DNA from: an uncultured Blautia sp.
GTDB lineage: Bacteria; Bacillota; Clostridia; Lachnospirales; Lachnospiraceae
Reading direction: 5' to 3'
Assembly (NCBI GenBank): GCA_937900135.1
Contig: CALCDJ010000048.1
Coordinates: forward strand, 1 to 64,000
DNA length: 64,000 nt
In this document: in pieces, positions 16,034 to 24,198 of the stretch
Layout of the letters: each line of letters starts with the position of its first letter
Position numbering within the stretch: the stretch's first letter is position 1
Notes under the pieces: generated by a model
The model's database searches: none
The model's input: the letters and a program-made list of their open reading frames with translations, nothing else
Told to the model about the DNA's origin: nothing
Program-made: the position numbers and the translations under genes

Positions 16034-17392
16034 TTAAAGCAGTCCCTGAATCAGAATGACCAGAATCAGAACAGGCAGAACAAACTGGAAGTAATATTTC
16101 AGAGCTTTGCTCTTGGGGAATTTAAACCCTTCTCCTGTATTAGCTTCTGCTATATATTTGTCAAAGCCCCAGCCCCATTTGCTCACGCAGAACAAAAGGT
16201 AGATCAGAGATCCCACCGGAAGGAGCAGGTTGCTGACCAGAAAGTCTTCCATATCCAGAACGTTTCGTCCTCCAGGGAAGGTAAGACCGCTCCATACATT
16301 GTATCCCAGGACACAGGGGATACTGGTGACAAGTACCAGTACAAAATTGACAATTGTGGATTTCTTACGGCTCCATCCGAAATTATCAATGGCAGAGGAC
16401 ATCAGGTTCTCAAAGACAGCGATTACCGTGGTAAAGCTGGCAAAGGTCATAAACAGAAAGAATAATGCGCCCCAGATTCTTCCTCCAGCCATATTTACAA
16501 AAACATTTGGCAGTGTGACAAAGATCAGAGAGGGACCGGAATCCGGCTGTACGCCAAAGGAAAAGCAGGCCGGGAAAATGATCAGACCGGACATCAGCGC
16601 CACGAAGGTATCCAGACCACAGATACGTACAGCTTCACCTGGAAGGGTATGCTTGTCGGACATATAGCTTCCGAAAATCTCCATGGCAGCAATGCCAAGG
16701 CTTAAGGTAAAGAAGGACTGGTTCATGGCAGCGGTAATAACCTTGTCAAAACCAATGCTGGATGCTCTGGAAAAGTCAGGGAGAAGATAAAAGGCAAGCC
16801 CTTCCTTTGCGCCCGGGAGCAGTAGGCTGTGAACTGCAAGAACTACAATGAGAAGCAGCAGTACACTCATCATCCATTTGGAAATACGTTCCAGTCCCTT
16901 CTGCAGACCAAAGCTGCATACCAGGAATCCGGCAATAACAATCACTGTCATCCAGAGACCCATCTCCTTAGGATTGCCAAGGAGCGTCTGAAAGACATTG
17001 CTGACTTCCTTTGCTTCTATATTATGGAAGCTGCCGGTAACAAATTTAAGAAAGTAGCTGAGCATCCATCCGGCTACGGTGGTGTAGTACATCATAAGCA
17101 GAAGACAGCCAATGATGCAGAACCAGCCGTGAATGTGCCACTTGCTGCCCTTAGGTTCCAGCGCTTTGTAAGCTTGTACTGCACTTTTTCGCCCTGCACG
17201 TCCCACAGCCAGTTCCATGGTAAGGACAGGAACACCCATGATCAGCAAAAAGAGCAGATAGAACAGTACAAAAACGCTGCCGCCGTTTTCGCCGGCAACG
17301 TAAGGAAAACGCCATACATTGCCAATGCCGATGGCACATCCGGCGCTTACCAGCAGAAATCCCATTCGAGAACCGAAGTTTTCTCTTTTCAT
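16034..17392 (-). CDS. Sodium-dependent symporter, SNF (NSS) family
   Basis: The 452-residue transporter belongs to the neurotransmitter:sodium symporter family (LeuT fold). The hallmark GNVWRFPY lies in membrane segment 1 (about residues 24-31), followed by the GSVFVLFYL segment. About eleven or twelve membrane segments follow, as in bacterial members. It probably takes up an amino acid with sodium; the substrate is not readable. The ribosome site AGGAGG sits 8 nt upstream of the start on the minus strand, and a promoter is present at 17428-17456. Confidence 0.9.
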   Translation of the reverse strand: MKRENFGSRMGFLLVSAGCAIGIGNVWRFPYVAGENGGSVFVLFYLLFLLIMGVPVLTMELAVGRAGRKSAVQAYKALEPKGSKWHIHGWFCIIGCLLLMMYYTTVAGWMLSYFLKFVTGSFHNIEAKEVSNVFQTLLGNPKEMGLWMTVIVIAGFLVCSFGLQKGLERISKWMMSVLLLLIVVLAVHSLLLPGAKEGLAFYLLPDFSRASSIGFDKVITAAMNQSFFTLSLGIAAMEIFGSYMSDKHTLPGEAVRICGLDTFVALMSGLIIFPACFSFGVQPDSGPSLIFVTLPNVFVNMAGGRIWGALFFLFMTFASFTTVIAVFENLMSSAIDNFGWSRKKSTIVNFVLVLVTSIPCVLGYNVWSGLTFPGGRNVLDMEDFLVSNLLLPVGSLIYLLFCVSKWGWGFDKYIAEANTGEGFKFPKSKALKYYFQFVLPVLILVILIQGLL

Positions 17393-17427
17393 AATCTTTC
17401 CTCCTGAAACAAAAAAATTCCTTCCAT

Positions 17428-17456
17428 ATCATAAGGCACAATGGAAGAAAATGCAA
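17428..17456 (-). promoter_or_regulatory. Promoter of the SNF symporter gene
   Basis: On the minus strand, TTGCAT (17456-17451), 17 bp, TATGAT (17433-17428), directly after the rpsT terminator. Confidence 0.55.
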
Positions 17457-17497
17457 GAAAAAAAGCAGTCACATGACGGTTGTGACTGCTTTCTTTT
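17455..17497 (-). terminator. rpsT terminator
   Basis: AAAGCAGTCACA (17462-17473) pairs perfectly with TGTGACTGCTTT (17481-17492) around a 7-base loop. On the minus strand it is followed by a long T-tract (complement of 17455-17464). Confidence 0.85.
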
Positions 17498-17534
17498 AAT
17501 CATAAGCTTATAATTAAAACAATGGATTCCTTAA

Positions 17535-17798
17535 TTAAGCGATGCTGTTAACAGCTTTTGTTAAACGGGAAACCTTTCTTGCACAGTTGTTTTTGTGGTA
17601 AACACCCTTGGATGTTGCTTTGCTGATTGTAGAGATTGCACTGGTAAGAGCAGCCTGAGCAGCAGCTTTATCGTTTGCAGCTACAGCAGCGTCAACTTTT
17701 TTGATAGAAGTCTTAACAGCAGATTTGATTGCTTTATTTCTATCAGCTTTTGTTTTGTTTACTAAAATTCTTTTCTTTGCAGATTTAATGTTAGCCAA
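17535..17798 (-). CDS. rpsT: 30S ribosomal protein S20
   Basis: S20 binds 16S rRNA in the small subunit body. The 87-residue protein begins ANIKSAKKRI after the initiator and is rich in Lys, Ala and Thr, as expected. The start codon is TTG (17798-17796): GGAGG lies 8 nt before it and the family alignment begins exactly there. E. coli rpsT also starts with TTG, where the weak start takes part in self-regulation, so the codon may be kept for a reason. The gene is monocistronic and divergent from gpr. Confidence 0.95.
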   Translation of the reverse strand: MANIKSAKKRILVNKTKADRNKAIKSAVKTSIKKVDAAVAANDKAAAQAALTSAISTISKATSKGVYHKNNCARKVSRLTKAVNSIA

Positions 17799-17895
17799 TT
17801 CGTACACCTCCAATGCTTGACTGATCGTAATAATAAAAATTCTACCTTCGCAGAAACAGACACGGGCGCTTCTACGAAACATGCTTATTTAGTTT

Positions 17896-17919
17896 ATTAT
17901 AATCAAAAGGAAATGTCAA
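17896..17919 (-). promoter_or_regulatory. Possible rpsT promoter elements
   Basis: On the minus strand a perfect TATAAT (17901-17896) lies about 100 bp before the rpsT start, and a perfect TTGACA (17919-17914) lies only 12 bp above it. The gap is too short for a normal pair, so the -10 probably works with a weaker -35. The leader would be about 90 nt. Confidence 0.3.
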
Positions 17920-17999
17920 TACATATTTTTATAAAAAACGCAAAAAATAAGGAAAAGCAAAAGCGTTCCATAAGTTCAGGGAAAATGGAGGAAAAAAGT

Positions 18000-18920
18000 A
18001 TGTTGGGAAGCTACAGAATCAGAACAGACCTGGCGCTGGAGACAAGAGAGCGTTTTACAGAAGAGAACGTGGAAATCCGGGGTGTGGAGGTACGGGAAAC
18101 ATATGACGAGCAAAAGGATATCCGCACCACTGTGGTAAAAATATGTACAGAAAACGGAGCAAAGGCAATGGGAAGGCCCCAGGGGAATTATATTACCATG
18201 GAAGCGCCGGGACTTTCCATTCCAGATGAGGATTACCATCGGGAGATTTCAGAGGAAATTGCCTTTCATCTGAGACAGCTTCTGGATCTGGAAAAGGAGA
18301 AGTCCATTCTGGTAGTGGGCCTTGGAAATCAGAATATCACAGCGGATTCTCTTGGCCCTCATGTGGTGGAAAATCTGCGTATGACCAGGCATATCATACG
18401 GGAATACGGATTTCAGGGAATGGGAGTGGAATGGATGCATCGCACCAGCGGTATTGTTCCAGGGGTTATGGCTCAGACAGGAATGGAATCCTCAGAAATC
18501 GTTCAGGGAATTGTAGAAGAAACGAAACCAGATGTGGTCATAGCCATAGATGCTCTTGCTGCAAGAAGTACCAGGAGACTGAACCGAACCATTCAGATTA
18601 CAGATACGGGAATCCATCCAGGTTCCGGTGTGGGAAATCACAGGGTGGGACTTACCGAAGAAAATCTCAAGGTGAAGGTCATTGGCATCGGGGTCCCCAC
18701 GGTGGTGGATGCAGCCACAATTGTTCACGATTCCATGGCTCATCTTCTGGAAACTCTGGAGGAAGCAGAAAAAAAGGAGTTTCTGGAGGAAATGATTTCC
18801 CCTCACTTGCACAGTATGTTTGTTACGCCCAAGGATGTGGATGAGACTGTGAAATATTTGAGTTTTACCATATCTGAGGGATTGAATATGGCCTTTTCCG
18901 GGGAAAACCAGGGCTCATAA
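18000..18920 (+). CDS. gpr: GPR germination protease
   Basis: GPR starts breakdown of small acid-soluble spore proteins when spores germinate. The 306-residue protein has the N-terminal pro-region (RIRTDLALE, which resembles a spore-protein cleavage site), the conserved GLGNQNITADSLGP segment and AIDALAARS with DTGIHPGSGVGNHR. ATG 18000 follows GGAGG at 17987-17991. Family members are made as inactive zymogens in the forespore and cut by themselves late in sporulation. It is followed 43 nt later by spoIIP, the order known from Bacillus. It marks the organism as a spore former. Confidence 0.94.
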   Translation: MLGSYRIRTDLALETRERFTEENVEIRGVEVRETYDEQKDIRTTVVKICTENGAKAMGRPQGNYITMEAPGLSIPDEDYHREISEEIAFHLRQLLDLEKEKSILVVGLGNQNITADSLGPHVVENLRMTRHIIREYGFQGMGVEWMHRTSGIVPGVMAQTGMESSEIVQGIVEETKPDVVIAIDALAARSTRRLNRTIQITDTGIHPGSGVGNHRVGLTEENLKVKVIGIGVPTVVDAATIVHDSMAHLLETLEEAEKKEFLEEMISPHLHSMFVTPKDVDETVKYLSFTISEGLNMAFSGENQGS

Positions 18921-18963
18921 TTTTTTTTCTTTTGTCATAGGATACCTGTAAAGAGGTGATTGG

Positions 18964-20124
18964 GTGACAAAGTTCCAGAAGGCATTTTGCGTGGCTTTGA
19001 GCCTGTGCTTTGTGGCTGTCCTGGTCCTTTTGGGAGGACAGCCCCTCCGGAGGGAAAATCTGTTTGGACAATTCCCCCTTTATTGCTTTCTGGAGGAGAA
19101 AGCCAGGAAGACCATACCGGGAGAAGATCCGGAAACCAGTGACATGATCATGGAAAATAACGGCGTATACCTGGGACAACAGGTAGAGGAAGAAAATCAG
19201 GAGAAAAAAGAAGAACTGGCAGAGAAGGAAACGCAGAGGGAGAAAAAAACTGCAGAAAAGCAGACAAAGAAAAAAAGTAAGAAAAAAAAGAAGGACAAGC
19301 CGGCTTACGTGACACCTGCAGAGCCTTCGCCTAAAGTGGACCTTTCCATGGAGGCGCTTCGCAACTATGAATACCTTCTGGGGCAGTTTTTTATTCTGGA
19401 CCCCAATACAGCGACGAATCCGCAACAGCTCAATGCAGCTGAATTTTTATCCAAAGATCTGACAATGGAAAAAAAGAAGGAAGGCCCTCAGATCCTTATC
19501 TACCACAGCCATTCCCAGGAAACCTTTGCAGATTCCAGAGAAGGAAAGGTGGAGGACACCATTGTAGGAGTGGGGGATTATCTGACCAGGATTCTCAGAG
19601 AAACGTATGGATATCAGGTGCTTCATGTGAGAAAGACTTTTGACATCATCGACGGGGCGCTTGACCGAAGCCAGGCATATGACTATGCAAGGGCATATGT
19701 GGAGAAGGTGCTGGAGAAAAATCCGGGAATCGAGGTGATTATTGACCTTCACCGGGATGGAGTTCCAGAGGACCGTCATCTGGTGACAGAGATCAATGGC
19801 AAACAGACGGCGCAGATTATGTTTTACAATGGGCTTTCTTATACGGCAGCCAATGGGCCGGTAACGGATCTGCCCAATCCTTACATACAGGATAATCTGG
19901 CATTTTCTTTCCAGCTGGAATACCAGGCGGCTCAATATTATCCGGATTTTTACAGAGGAATCTATCTGGCGGGGCTACGTTACAATCTTCATTTGCGTCC
20001 AAGGGCGCTGCTTCTGGAAGCAGGAGCTCAGACCAACACCGTTGGGGAAGTGAAAAATGCCATGGAGCCCTTTGCAGATATTCTGAATCGGGTACTTTCC
20101 GAAAAAAAAACAGGGCAGAGCTGA
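18964..20124 (+). CDS. spoIIP: Stage II sporulation protein P, peptidoglycan hydrolase
   Basis: SpoIIP is a membrane-anchored amidase/endopeptidase that works with SpoIID and SpoIIM to thin the septal wall during engulfment. The 386-residue protein starts at GTG 18964 after AGAGGTG. It has an N-terminal anchor (about residues 5-26), a very Lys/Glu-rich stretch (about 70-115) and the catalytic domain from about residue 160 with the metal-binding HSHSQE motif and IDLHRDG. The Lys-rich spacer is unusually charged. A run of nine A near the stop affects only the last five residues. Confidence 0.92.
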   Translation: MTKFQKAFCVALSLCFVAVLVLLGGQPLRRENLFGQFPLYCFLEEKARKTIPGEDPETSDMIMENNGVYLGQQVEEENQEKKEELAEKETQREKKTAEKQTKKKSKKKKKDKPAYVTPAEPSPKVDLSMEALRNYEYLLGQFFILDPNTATNPQQLNAAEFLSKDLTMEKKKEGPQILIYHSHSQETFADSREGKVEDTIVGVGDYLTRILRETYGYQVLHVRKTFDIIDGALDRSQAYDYARAYVEKVLEKNPGIEVIIDLHRDGVPEDRHLVTEINGKQTAQIMFYNGLSYTAANGPVTDLPNPYIQDNLAFSFQLEYQAAQYYPDFYRGIYLAGLRYNLHLRPRALLLEAGAQTNTVGEVKNAMEPFADILNRVLSEKKTGQS

Positions 20125-20147
20125 CTGGCTCTTTGCCCTGATTGTTT
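20111..20147. terminator. Shared terminator of spoIIP and the BlaI-like gene
   Basis: CAGGGCA (20111-20117) pairs with TGCCCTG (20134-20140), with inner AGC/GCT pairing. The stem includes the spoIIP stop codon. On the minus strand a run of nine T follows, so it is a strong terminator for the repressor gene; in the plus direction the tail is ATTGTTT. Confidence 0.75.
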
Positions 20148-20539
20148 CATTCAGACTGGTTCTCTGTCCCCATACGACGGATCAGCTCCTGTTTCTGAGG
20201 CAGATTGAATTCCTCCTTTAGATCGTCCAGAGCTGCAATGAGATCATCCATTCCATTGTCAAAGTTTTGGAGAATTATTTTTTTCAGCCAGAAGGAACGG
20301 TAAAGTCGATGGCTCATTGTGGGATAGTAAACTTTCTGGTGGCCCTGCATACGGAATGCAAGGGCATTTTTTTTTACCAGGTGCTCCAGGTAGGTGTTGA
20401 CTGTCTGACCAGCCCAGTGATAGCCTTGCTCATCGAAACTTTTCAGAATAAATCTGGCAGGAAACATATCCAGATTCTGGTCCCATATGTAACGCATGAT
20501 TTTATATTCAGTTTCGCTCAGTCCTAATTTGCCAGCCAA
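20147..20539 (-). CDS. BlaI/MecI/CopY-family repressor
   Basis: A 130-residue winged-helix protein. The LSETEYKIMRYIW start, the recognition helix around AGQTVNTYLEHLVKK and the RMQGHQKVYYPTM wing are typical of penicillinase-repressor family members. TTG 20539 is chosen since AGGAG (20554-20550) lies 10 nt upstream and the family normally begins here. No BlaR-type sensor or beta-lactamase gene is adjacent, so it is an orphan. A run of nine A lies mid-gene on its coding strand (near VKKNA). A TACA/TGTA palindrome in its leader suggests self-regulation. Confidence 0.82.
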   Translation of the reverse strand: MAGKLGLSETEYKIMRYIWDQNLDMFPARFILKSFDEQGYHWAGQTVNTYLEHLVKKNALAFRMQGHQKVYYPTMSHRLYRSFWLKKIILQNFDNGMDDLIAALDDLKEEFNLPQKQELIRRMGTENQSE

Positions 20540-20572
20540 GGCAGCATCTCTCCTTTCGTAAATGTTCAAGTG

Positions 20573-20585
20573 TACAGACACTGTA
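20573..20585. promoter_or_regulatory. Palindrome in the BlaI-like gene leader
   Basis: TACAG-ACA-CTGTA is a perfect palindrome just upstream of the ribosome site and about 20 bp below a TATACT -10 candidate (20612-20607). BlaI/CopY operators use TACA/TGTA half-sites, usually with a 2-bp gap; here the gap is 5 bp. It is the best candidate for an autoregulatory operator. Confidence 0.5.
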
Positions 20586-20702
20586 GGACGACGTGAATGT
20601 ATTAGTAGTATAACATATTTTGAGGAAAATGACACAAATAATTTGAAAATTTTTGAAAGTTTTGAAATGTTCCACGATAGACCAGGCTGAAAGGAGATAA
20701 GA

Positions 20703-20770
20703 ATGATGAGATTTTAGAAAATATGGAAGAAAAATCATATCTTCTACAAGAAAAACTAAATCTATGGTAG
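20703..20770 (+). pseudogene. Possible frameshifted mini-gene before lepA
   Basis: AAGGAG (20691-20696) is followed by ATG 20703, but that frame stops after four codons. The neighbouring frame carries about 22 sensible codons (ENMEEKSYLLQEKLNLW) to TAG 20768-20770, and a small terminator follows. A one-base indel would join them. This may be the worn remains of a small gene; chance is a real alternative. Confidence 0.2.
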
Positions 20771-20786
20771 ATCAGAAGGGAAAATA

Positions 20787-20807
20787 GGCGGTGACAAACC
20801 GCCTTTT
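20787..20807. terminator. Small GC hairpin with T-tract before lepA
   Basis: GGCGGT (20787-20792) pairs with ACCGCC (20798-20803), loop GACAA, then TTTT. The -35 of the lepA promoter lies inside it. The 240-bp gap 20636-20875 otherwise holds only the mini-gene remnant and promoters. Confidence 0.5.
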
Positions 20808-20820
20808 CCTGTGTTATAAT
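20791..20820 (+). promoter_or_regulatory. lepA operon promoter
   Basis: GTGACA (20791-20796), 18 bp, TATAAT (20815-20820). The start codon of lepA lies 56 bp further down after GGAGGAG. Confidence 0.55.
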
Positions 20821-20875
20821 AAAACATTAGCAAACAAATATTCGATGATGAGAAATTTAAGGAGGAGTTTCTGGA

Positions 20876-22684
20876 ATGATGGACCAGAATAAAATTCGTA
20901 ACTTTTGTATTATTGCGCACATTGACCATGGCAAATCCACTCTGGCAGACCGGCTCATTGAAAAAACCGGTCTTCTTACAGAGCGAGAGATGCAGGCGCA
21001 GATTCTGGATAATATGGACCTGGAGCGTGAGAGAGGGATTACCATCAAATCTCAGGCGGTTCGTATTGTATATAAGGCGAAGGATGGAGAGGAATATATC
21101 TTTAACCTGATCGATACCCCTGGACATGTGGACTTTAATTATGAAGTTTCCCGAAGCCTGGCTGCCTGTGACGGCGCCATTCTTGTGGTGGATGCTGCTC
21201 AGGGTATTGAGGCGCAGACTCTTGCCAATGTTTATATGGCGCTGGATCATGATCTGGACGTGGTTCCGGTGATCAACAAGATTGATCTGCCCAGTGCAGA
21301 TCCGGAACGTGTCATCAATGAAATTGAAGATGTGATTGGTCTGGAGGCTTTGGACGCCCCGAGAATTTCCGCCAAAACCGGCGTGAATATCGAAGAAGTC
21401 TTAGAGCAGATCGTAGAGAAGATTCCAGCTCCTCATGGAGATCCCACAGCTCCTCTTAAGGCGCTGATCTTTGATTCCATTTACGATCCCTACAAAGGGG
21501 TAATCGTATTCTGCCGTATGATGGACGGCTGTGTAAAAAAAGGAACCACCATTCGTATGATGGCCACAGGCTTTAAGGCAGAAGTGGTAGAGGTGGGATA
21601 TTTTGGAGCCGGTCAGTTTATTCCCTGTGAAGAACTGACAGCAGGTATGGTAGGTTATATGACTGCCAGCATTAAGAATGTGCAGGATACCCGTGTGGGT
21701 GATACCATCACCGAGGATAGCCGTCCCTGTGCAGAAGCGCTTCCTGGTTATAAGAAGGTTAATCCAATGGTTTACTGCGGTCTGTATCCGGCAGATGGAG
21801 CGAAATACGGAGATCTTCGTGACGCCCTGGAGAAACTGCAGCTAAACGATGCTTCTCTGTTTTATGAGCCGGAGACTTCCGTTGCCTTGGGCTTTGGTTT
21901 CCGCTGTGGATTTTTGGGACTTCTTCACCTGGAAATCATCCAGGAACGTCTGGAACGAGAATATAATCTGGATCTGGTAACAACAGCGCCCAGTGTAATT
22001 TATAAAGTATATAAAACAAACGGAGAAGTGATTGATCTGACTAATCCCACCAATCTTCCGGACCCTTCCGAAATCGAATATATGGAAGAACCCATGGTGG
22101 ATGCGGAAATCATGGTGACGACAGAGTTTATCGGCGCGATCATGGATCTCTGCCAGGAACGGCGGGGACAGTATATTGGCATGGATTATATGGAAGAAAC
22201 AAGAGCGCTTCTGAAGTATAAGCTGCCGTTAAATGAAATTATCTATGACTTTTTTGACGCGTTGAAATCTCGTTCCCGGGGTTACGCTTCTCTGGATTAT
22301 GAATTGTGCGGCTATGAACGCAGTGAGCTTGTGAAACTGGATATTTTGGTCAACAAGGAAGAAGTGGATGCGCTGTCCTTCATTGTACATGCAGATACTG
22401 CCTATGAGCGGGGACGTAAAATGTGTGAAAAGCTGAAAGAGGAAATTCCCCGTCAGCTCTTTGAAATTCCCATTCAGGCAGCTGTGGGAAGTAAGATTAT
22501 TGCCAGAGAGACCGTCAGAGCTATGCGTAAGGATGTGCTTGCCAAGTGTTATGGCGGTGATATTTCCCGTAAGAAGAAACTTTTGGAGAAACAGAAGGAA
22601 GGTAAGAAGCGTATGCGCCAGGTAGGTAATGTGGAAATTCCACAGAAAGCCTTCATGAGCGTATTGAAGCTGGATGATAGGTAA
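20876..22684 (+). CDS. lepA: Elongation factor 4 (LepA)
   Basis: LepA is a ribosome-binding GTPase related to EF-G that acts in translation and ribosome biogenesis under stress. The 602-residue protein has G1 AHIDHGKST, G3 DTPGHVDF and G4 NKIDLP, then EF-G-like domains II, III and V and the LepA-specific C-terminal domain (KKKLLEKQKEGKKRMRQVG). GGAGGAG lies 8 nt before ATG 20876; ATG 20879 is also possible. It leads the run lepA, lipoprotein, hemW, uvrA, mreB. Confidence 0.96.
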   Translation: MMDQNKIRNFCIIAHIDHGKSTLADRLIEKTGLLTEREMQAQILDNMDLERERGITIKSQAVRIVYKAKDGEEYIFNLIDTPGHVDFNYEVSRSLAACDGAILVVDAAQGIEAQTLANVYMALDHDLDVVPVINKIDLPSADPERVINEIEDVIGLEALDAPRISAKTGVNIEEVLEQIVEKIPAPHGDPTAPLKALIFDSIYDPYKGVIVFCRMMDGCVKKGTTIRMMATGFKAEVVEVGYFGAGQFIPCEELTAGMVGYMTASIKNVQDTRVGDTITEDSRPCAEALPGYKKVNPMVYCGLYPADGAKYGDLRDALEKLQLNDASLFYEPETSVALGFGFRCGFLGLLHLEIIQERLEREYNLDLVTTAPSVIYKVYKTNGEVIDLTNPTNLPDPSEIEYMEEPMVDAEIMVTTEFIGAIMDLCQERRGQYIGMDYMEETRALLKYKLPLNEIIYDFFDALKSRSRGYASLDYELCGYERSELVKLDILVNKEEVDALSFIVHADTAYERGRKMCEKLKEEIPRQLFEIPIQAAVGSKIIARETVRAMRKDVLAKCYGGDISRKKKLLEKQKEGKKRMRQVGNVEIPQKAFMSVLKLDDR

Positions 22685-22721
22685 GAACCTGGAAACCGCT
22701 TACGGGACAGGAGATGTGAAG

Positions 22722-23057
22722 ATGAAAAAACAGAGAAAAAGAGCCGTGGTGCTTCTGCTGGCTGCGGCAGTTCTGATGGGAACCCTTTCCGGCTGTGGTT
22801 GTGGAAAGAAGAAAAAAGCAGACCCTGAAACCCAGCAGGTGATGAAAATTTCCATCACACCGGCAGTGACACCGACTCCATCGGTGGAAGAGGTGAATCC
22901 CGATGCAGTAGTCACCAAAGACGGCATTACCATGGTCAATTCCTATCTGGCCGAGAAGGAGACAGTACAGCCTTCTCCTAAGGAGGAAGAGACGGAGGGA
23001 ACAGAGGAAGTTCTGTCAGATGAGGAAAATGGGGTGGACATCAGTGAGGAATCCTGA
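22722..23057 (+). CDS. Small lipoprotein of unknown function
   Basis: A 111-residue protein from ATG 22722, 8 nt after AGGAG. It has a basic start, a hydrophobic stretch and the lipobox LSGC, giving a mature chain that begins Cys-Gly-Cys-Gly followed by five Lys/Gly-type residues. The middle is Thr/Pro-rich (SITPAVTPTPSVEE) and the end is strongly acidic. No enzyme motif is visible. It overlaps the start region of hemW. I do not recognise the family; a flexible surface-exposed lipoprotein is all that can be said. Confidence 0.7.
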   Translation: MKKQRKRAVVLLLAAAVLMGTLSGCGCGKKKKADPETQQVMKISITPAVTPTPSVEEVNPDAVVTKDGITMVNSYLAEKETVQPSPKEEETEGTEEVLSDEENGVDISEES

Positions 23058-24189
23058 ACAAAAGAGAAGGAATCCCCTGGAACTTTATGTGCATATCCCT
23101 TTTTGTGTAAAAAAATGCGCTTACTGTGATTTTCTCTCCGGACCGGCTGGTGAGAAGGAACAGGAGGCATATGTGCAGGCGCTTCTGGAGGAAATCCGCC
23201 ATACGGAAGAAGGAAGAGACCAGGAAGTGGTGTCGATTTTTCTGGGAGGGGGAACCCCTTCCCTTCTGAAACCCCAATGGGTAGAAGAGATTCTTCTGGA
23301 GATTGGAAAGTCCTTTCATATAAGCTCCCAGGCAGAGATTACCATAGAAGCCAATCCGGGAACTCTTACCTGGGAGAAGCTTCGCAGCTACCAGACTGCC
23401 GGTATTAACCGGATCAGCCTGGGACTTCAGTCAGTAGATGCAGATGCGCTCAGGACGCTGGGCAGAATACACAGTTATGAAGAGTTTCTTCAGAGCTTTT
23501 CCATGGCCAGGGAAGCGGGATTTTCCAATATCAATGTAGATTTGATGTGTGCCATTCCGGGACAGACCTATGAGGACTGGGTACGGAATCTGAGAACGGT
23601 GGCAGCTCTTGGCCCAGAACATATTTCTGCTTACAGCCTGATTCTGGAAGAGGGGACTCCCTTTTATGAACAGGAACTGGATCTGCCGGATGAAGATACG
23701 GAATATCGGATGTATGAAGAGACAGCAGGGATTCTGAAGGAGTATGGCTACCAACAGTATGAAATTTCCAATTATGCCAGAGAGGGATATTCCTGCAGGC
23801 ATAATGTGGGATATTGGAAACGTAGAGAGTACCTGGGTCTGGGTCTGGGAGCTTCCTCTCTTTATGAAGAAACCCGTTATAAAAATACTTCCGATATGGA
23901 AGAATATAAAAGAAAAAGCCATTGTCCAAGGGCTCTGAGGCAGGAAAAGGAAAGGCTGACTTTACGGGAGCAGATGGAAGAATTTATGTTTCTGGGACTT
24001 CGGATGACAGAGGGAATTTCCGAGAAGGAGTTTCAGGAAGGATTTTCCAGCTCCCTTCCTATGGAATATATACAGATTTTGGAGAAATACCGCTCCGTGG
24101 GACTTATGGAGAAGGAAGGCGATTTCTGGCGGTTTACCCGCAGGGGAATTCATGTGAGTAACCATATCCTGGCGGAATTTTTGGAATAG
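23020..24189 (+). CDS. hemW: Radical SAM heme chaperone HemW
   Basis: HemW binds heme and a 4Fe-4S cluster and delivers heme to respiratory enzymes; it was long misannotated as coproporphyrinogen oxidase. The 389-residue form has the cluster motif CVKKCAYCDF (Cys29, Cys33, Cys36). The Phe after the third Cys-x marks HemW rather than HemN, which has a fourth Cys there. GGGTPSLL (SAM contact) and the C-terminal HemN_C domain follow. The start is uncertain: ATG 23020 or GTG 23044, since HemW usually begins a few residues before LELYVHIPFC. Confidence 0.88.
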   Translation: MRKMGWTSVRNPEQKRRNPLELYVHIPFCVKKCAYCDFLSGPAGEKEQEAYVQALLEEIRHTEEGRDQEVVSIFLGGGTPSLLKPQWVEEILLEIGKSFHISSQAEITIEANPGTLTWEKLRSYQTAGINRISLGLQSVDADALRTLGRIHSYEEFLQSFSMAREAGFSNINVDLMCAIPGQTYEDWVRNLRTVAALGPEHISAYSLILEEGTPFYEQELDLPDEDTEYRMYEETAGILKEYGYQQYEISNYAREGYSCRHNVGYWKRREYLGLGLGASSLYEETRYKNTSDMEEYKRKSHCPRALRQEKERLTLREQMEEFMFLGLRMTEGISEKEFQEGFSSSLPMEYIQILEKYRSVGLMEKEGDFWRFTRRGIHVSNHILAEFLE

Positions 24190-24198
24190 GAGGAACTC

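Noticed and set aside
20101..20110. Nine-A run at the end of spoIIP as a phase switch
   Set aside because: Slippage would alter only the last five residues, beyond the catalytic domain, so an effect is unlikely.
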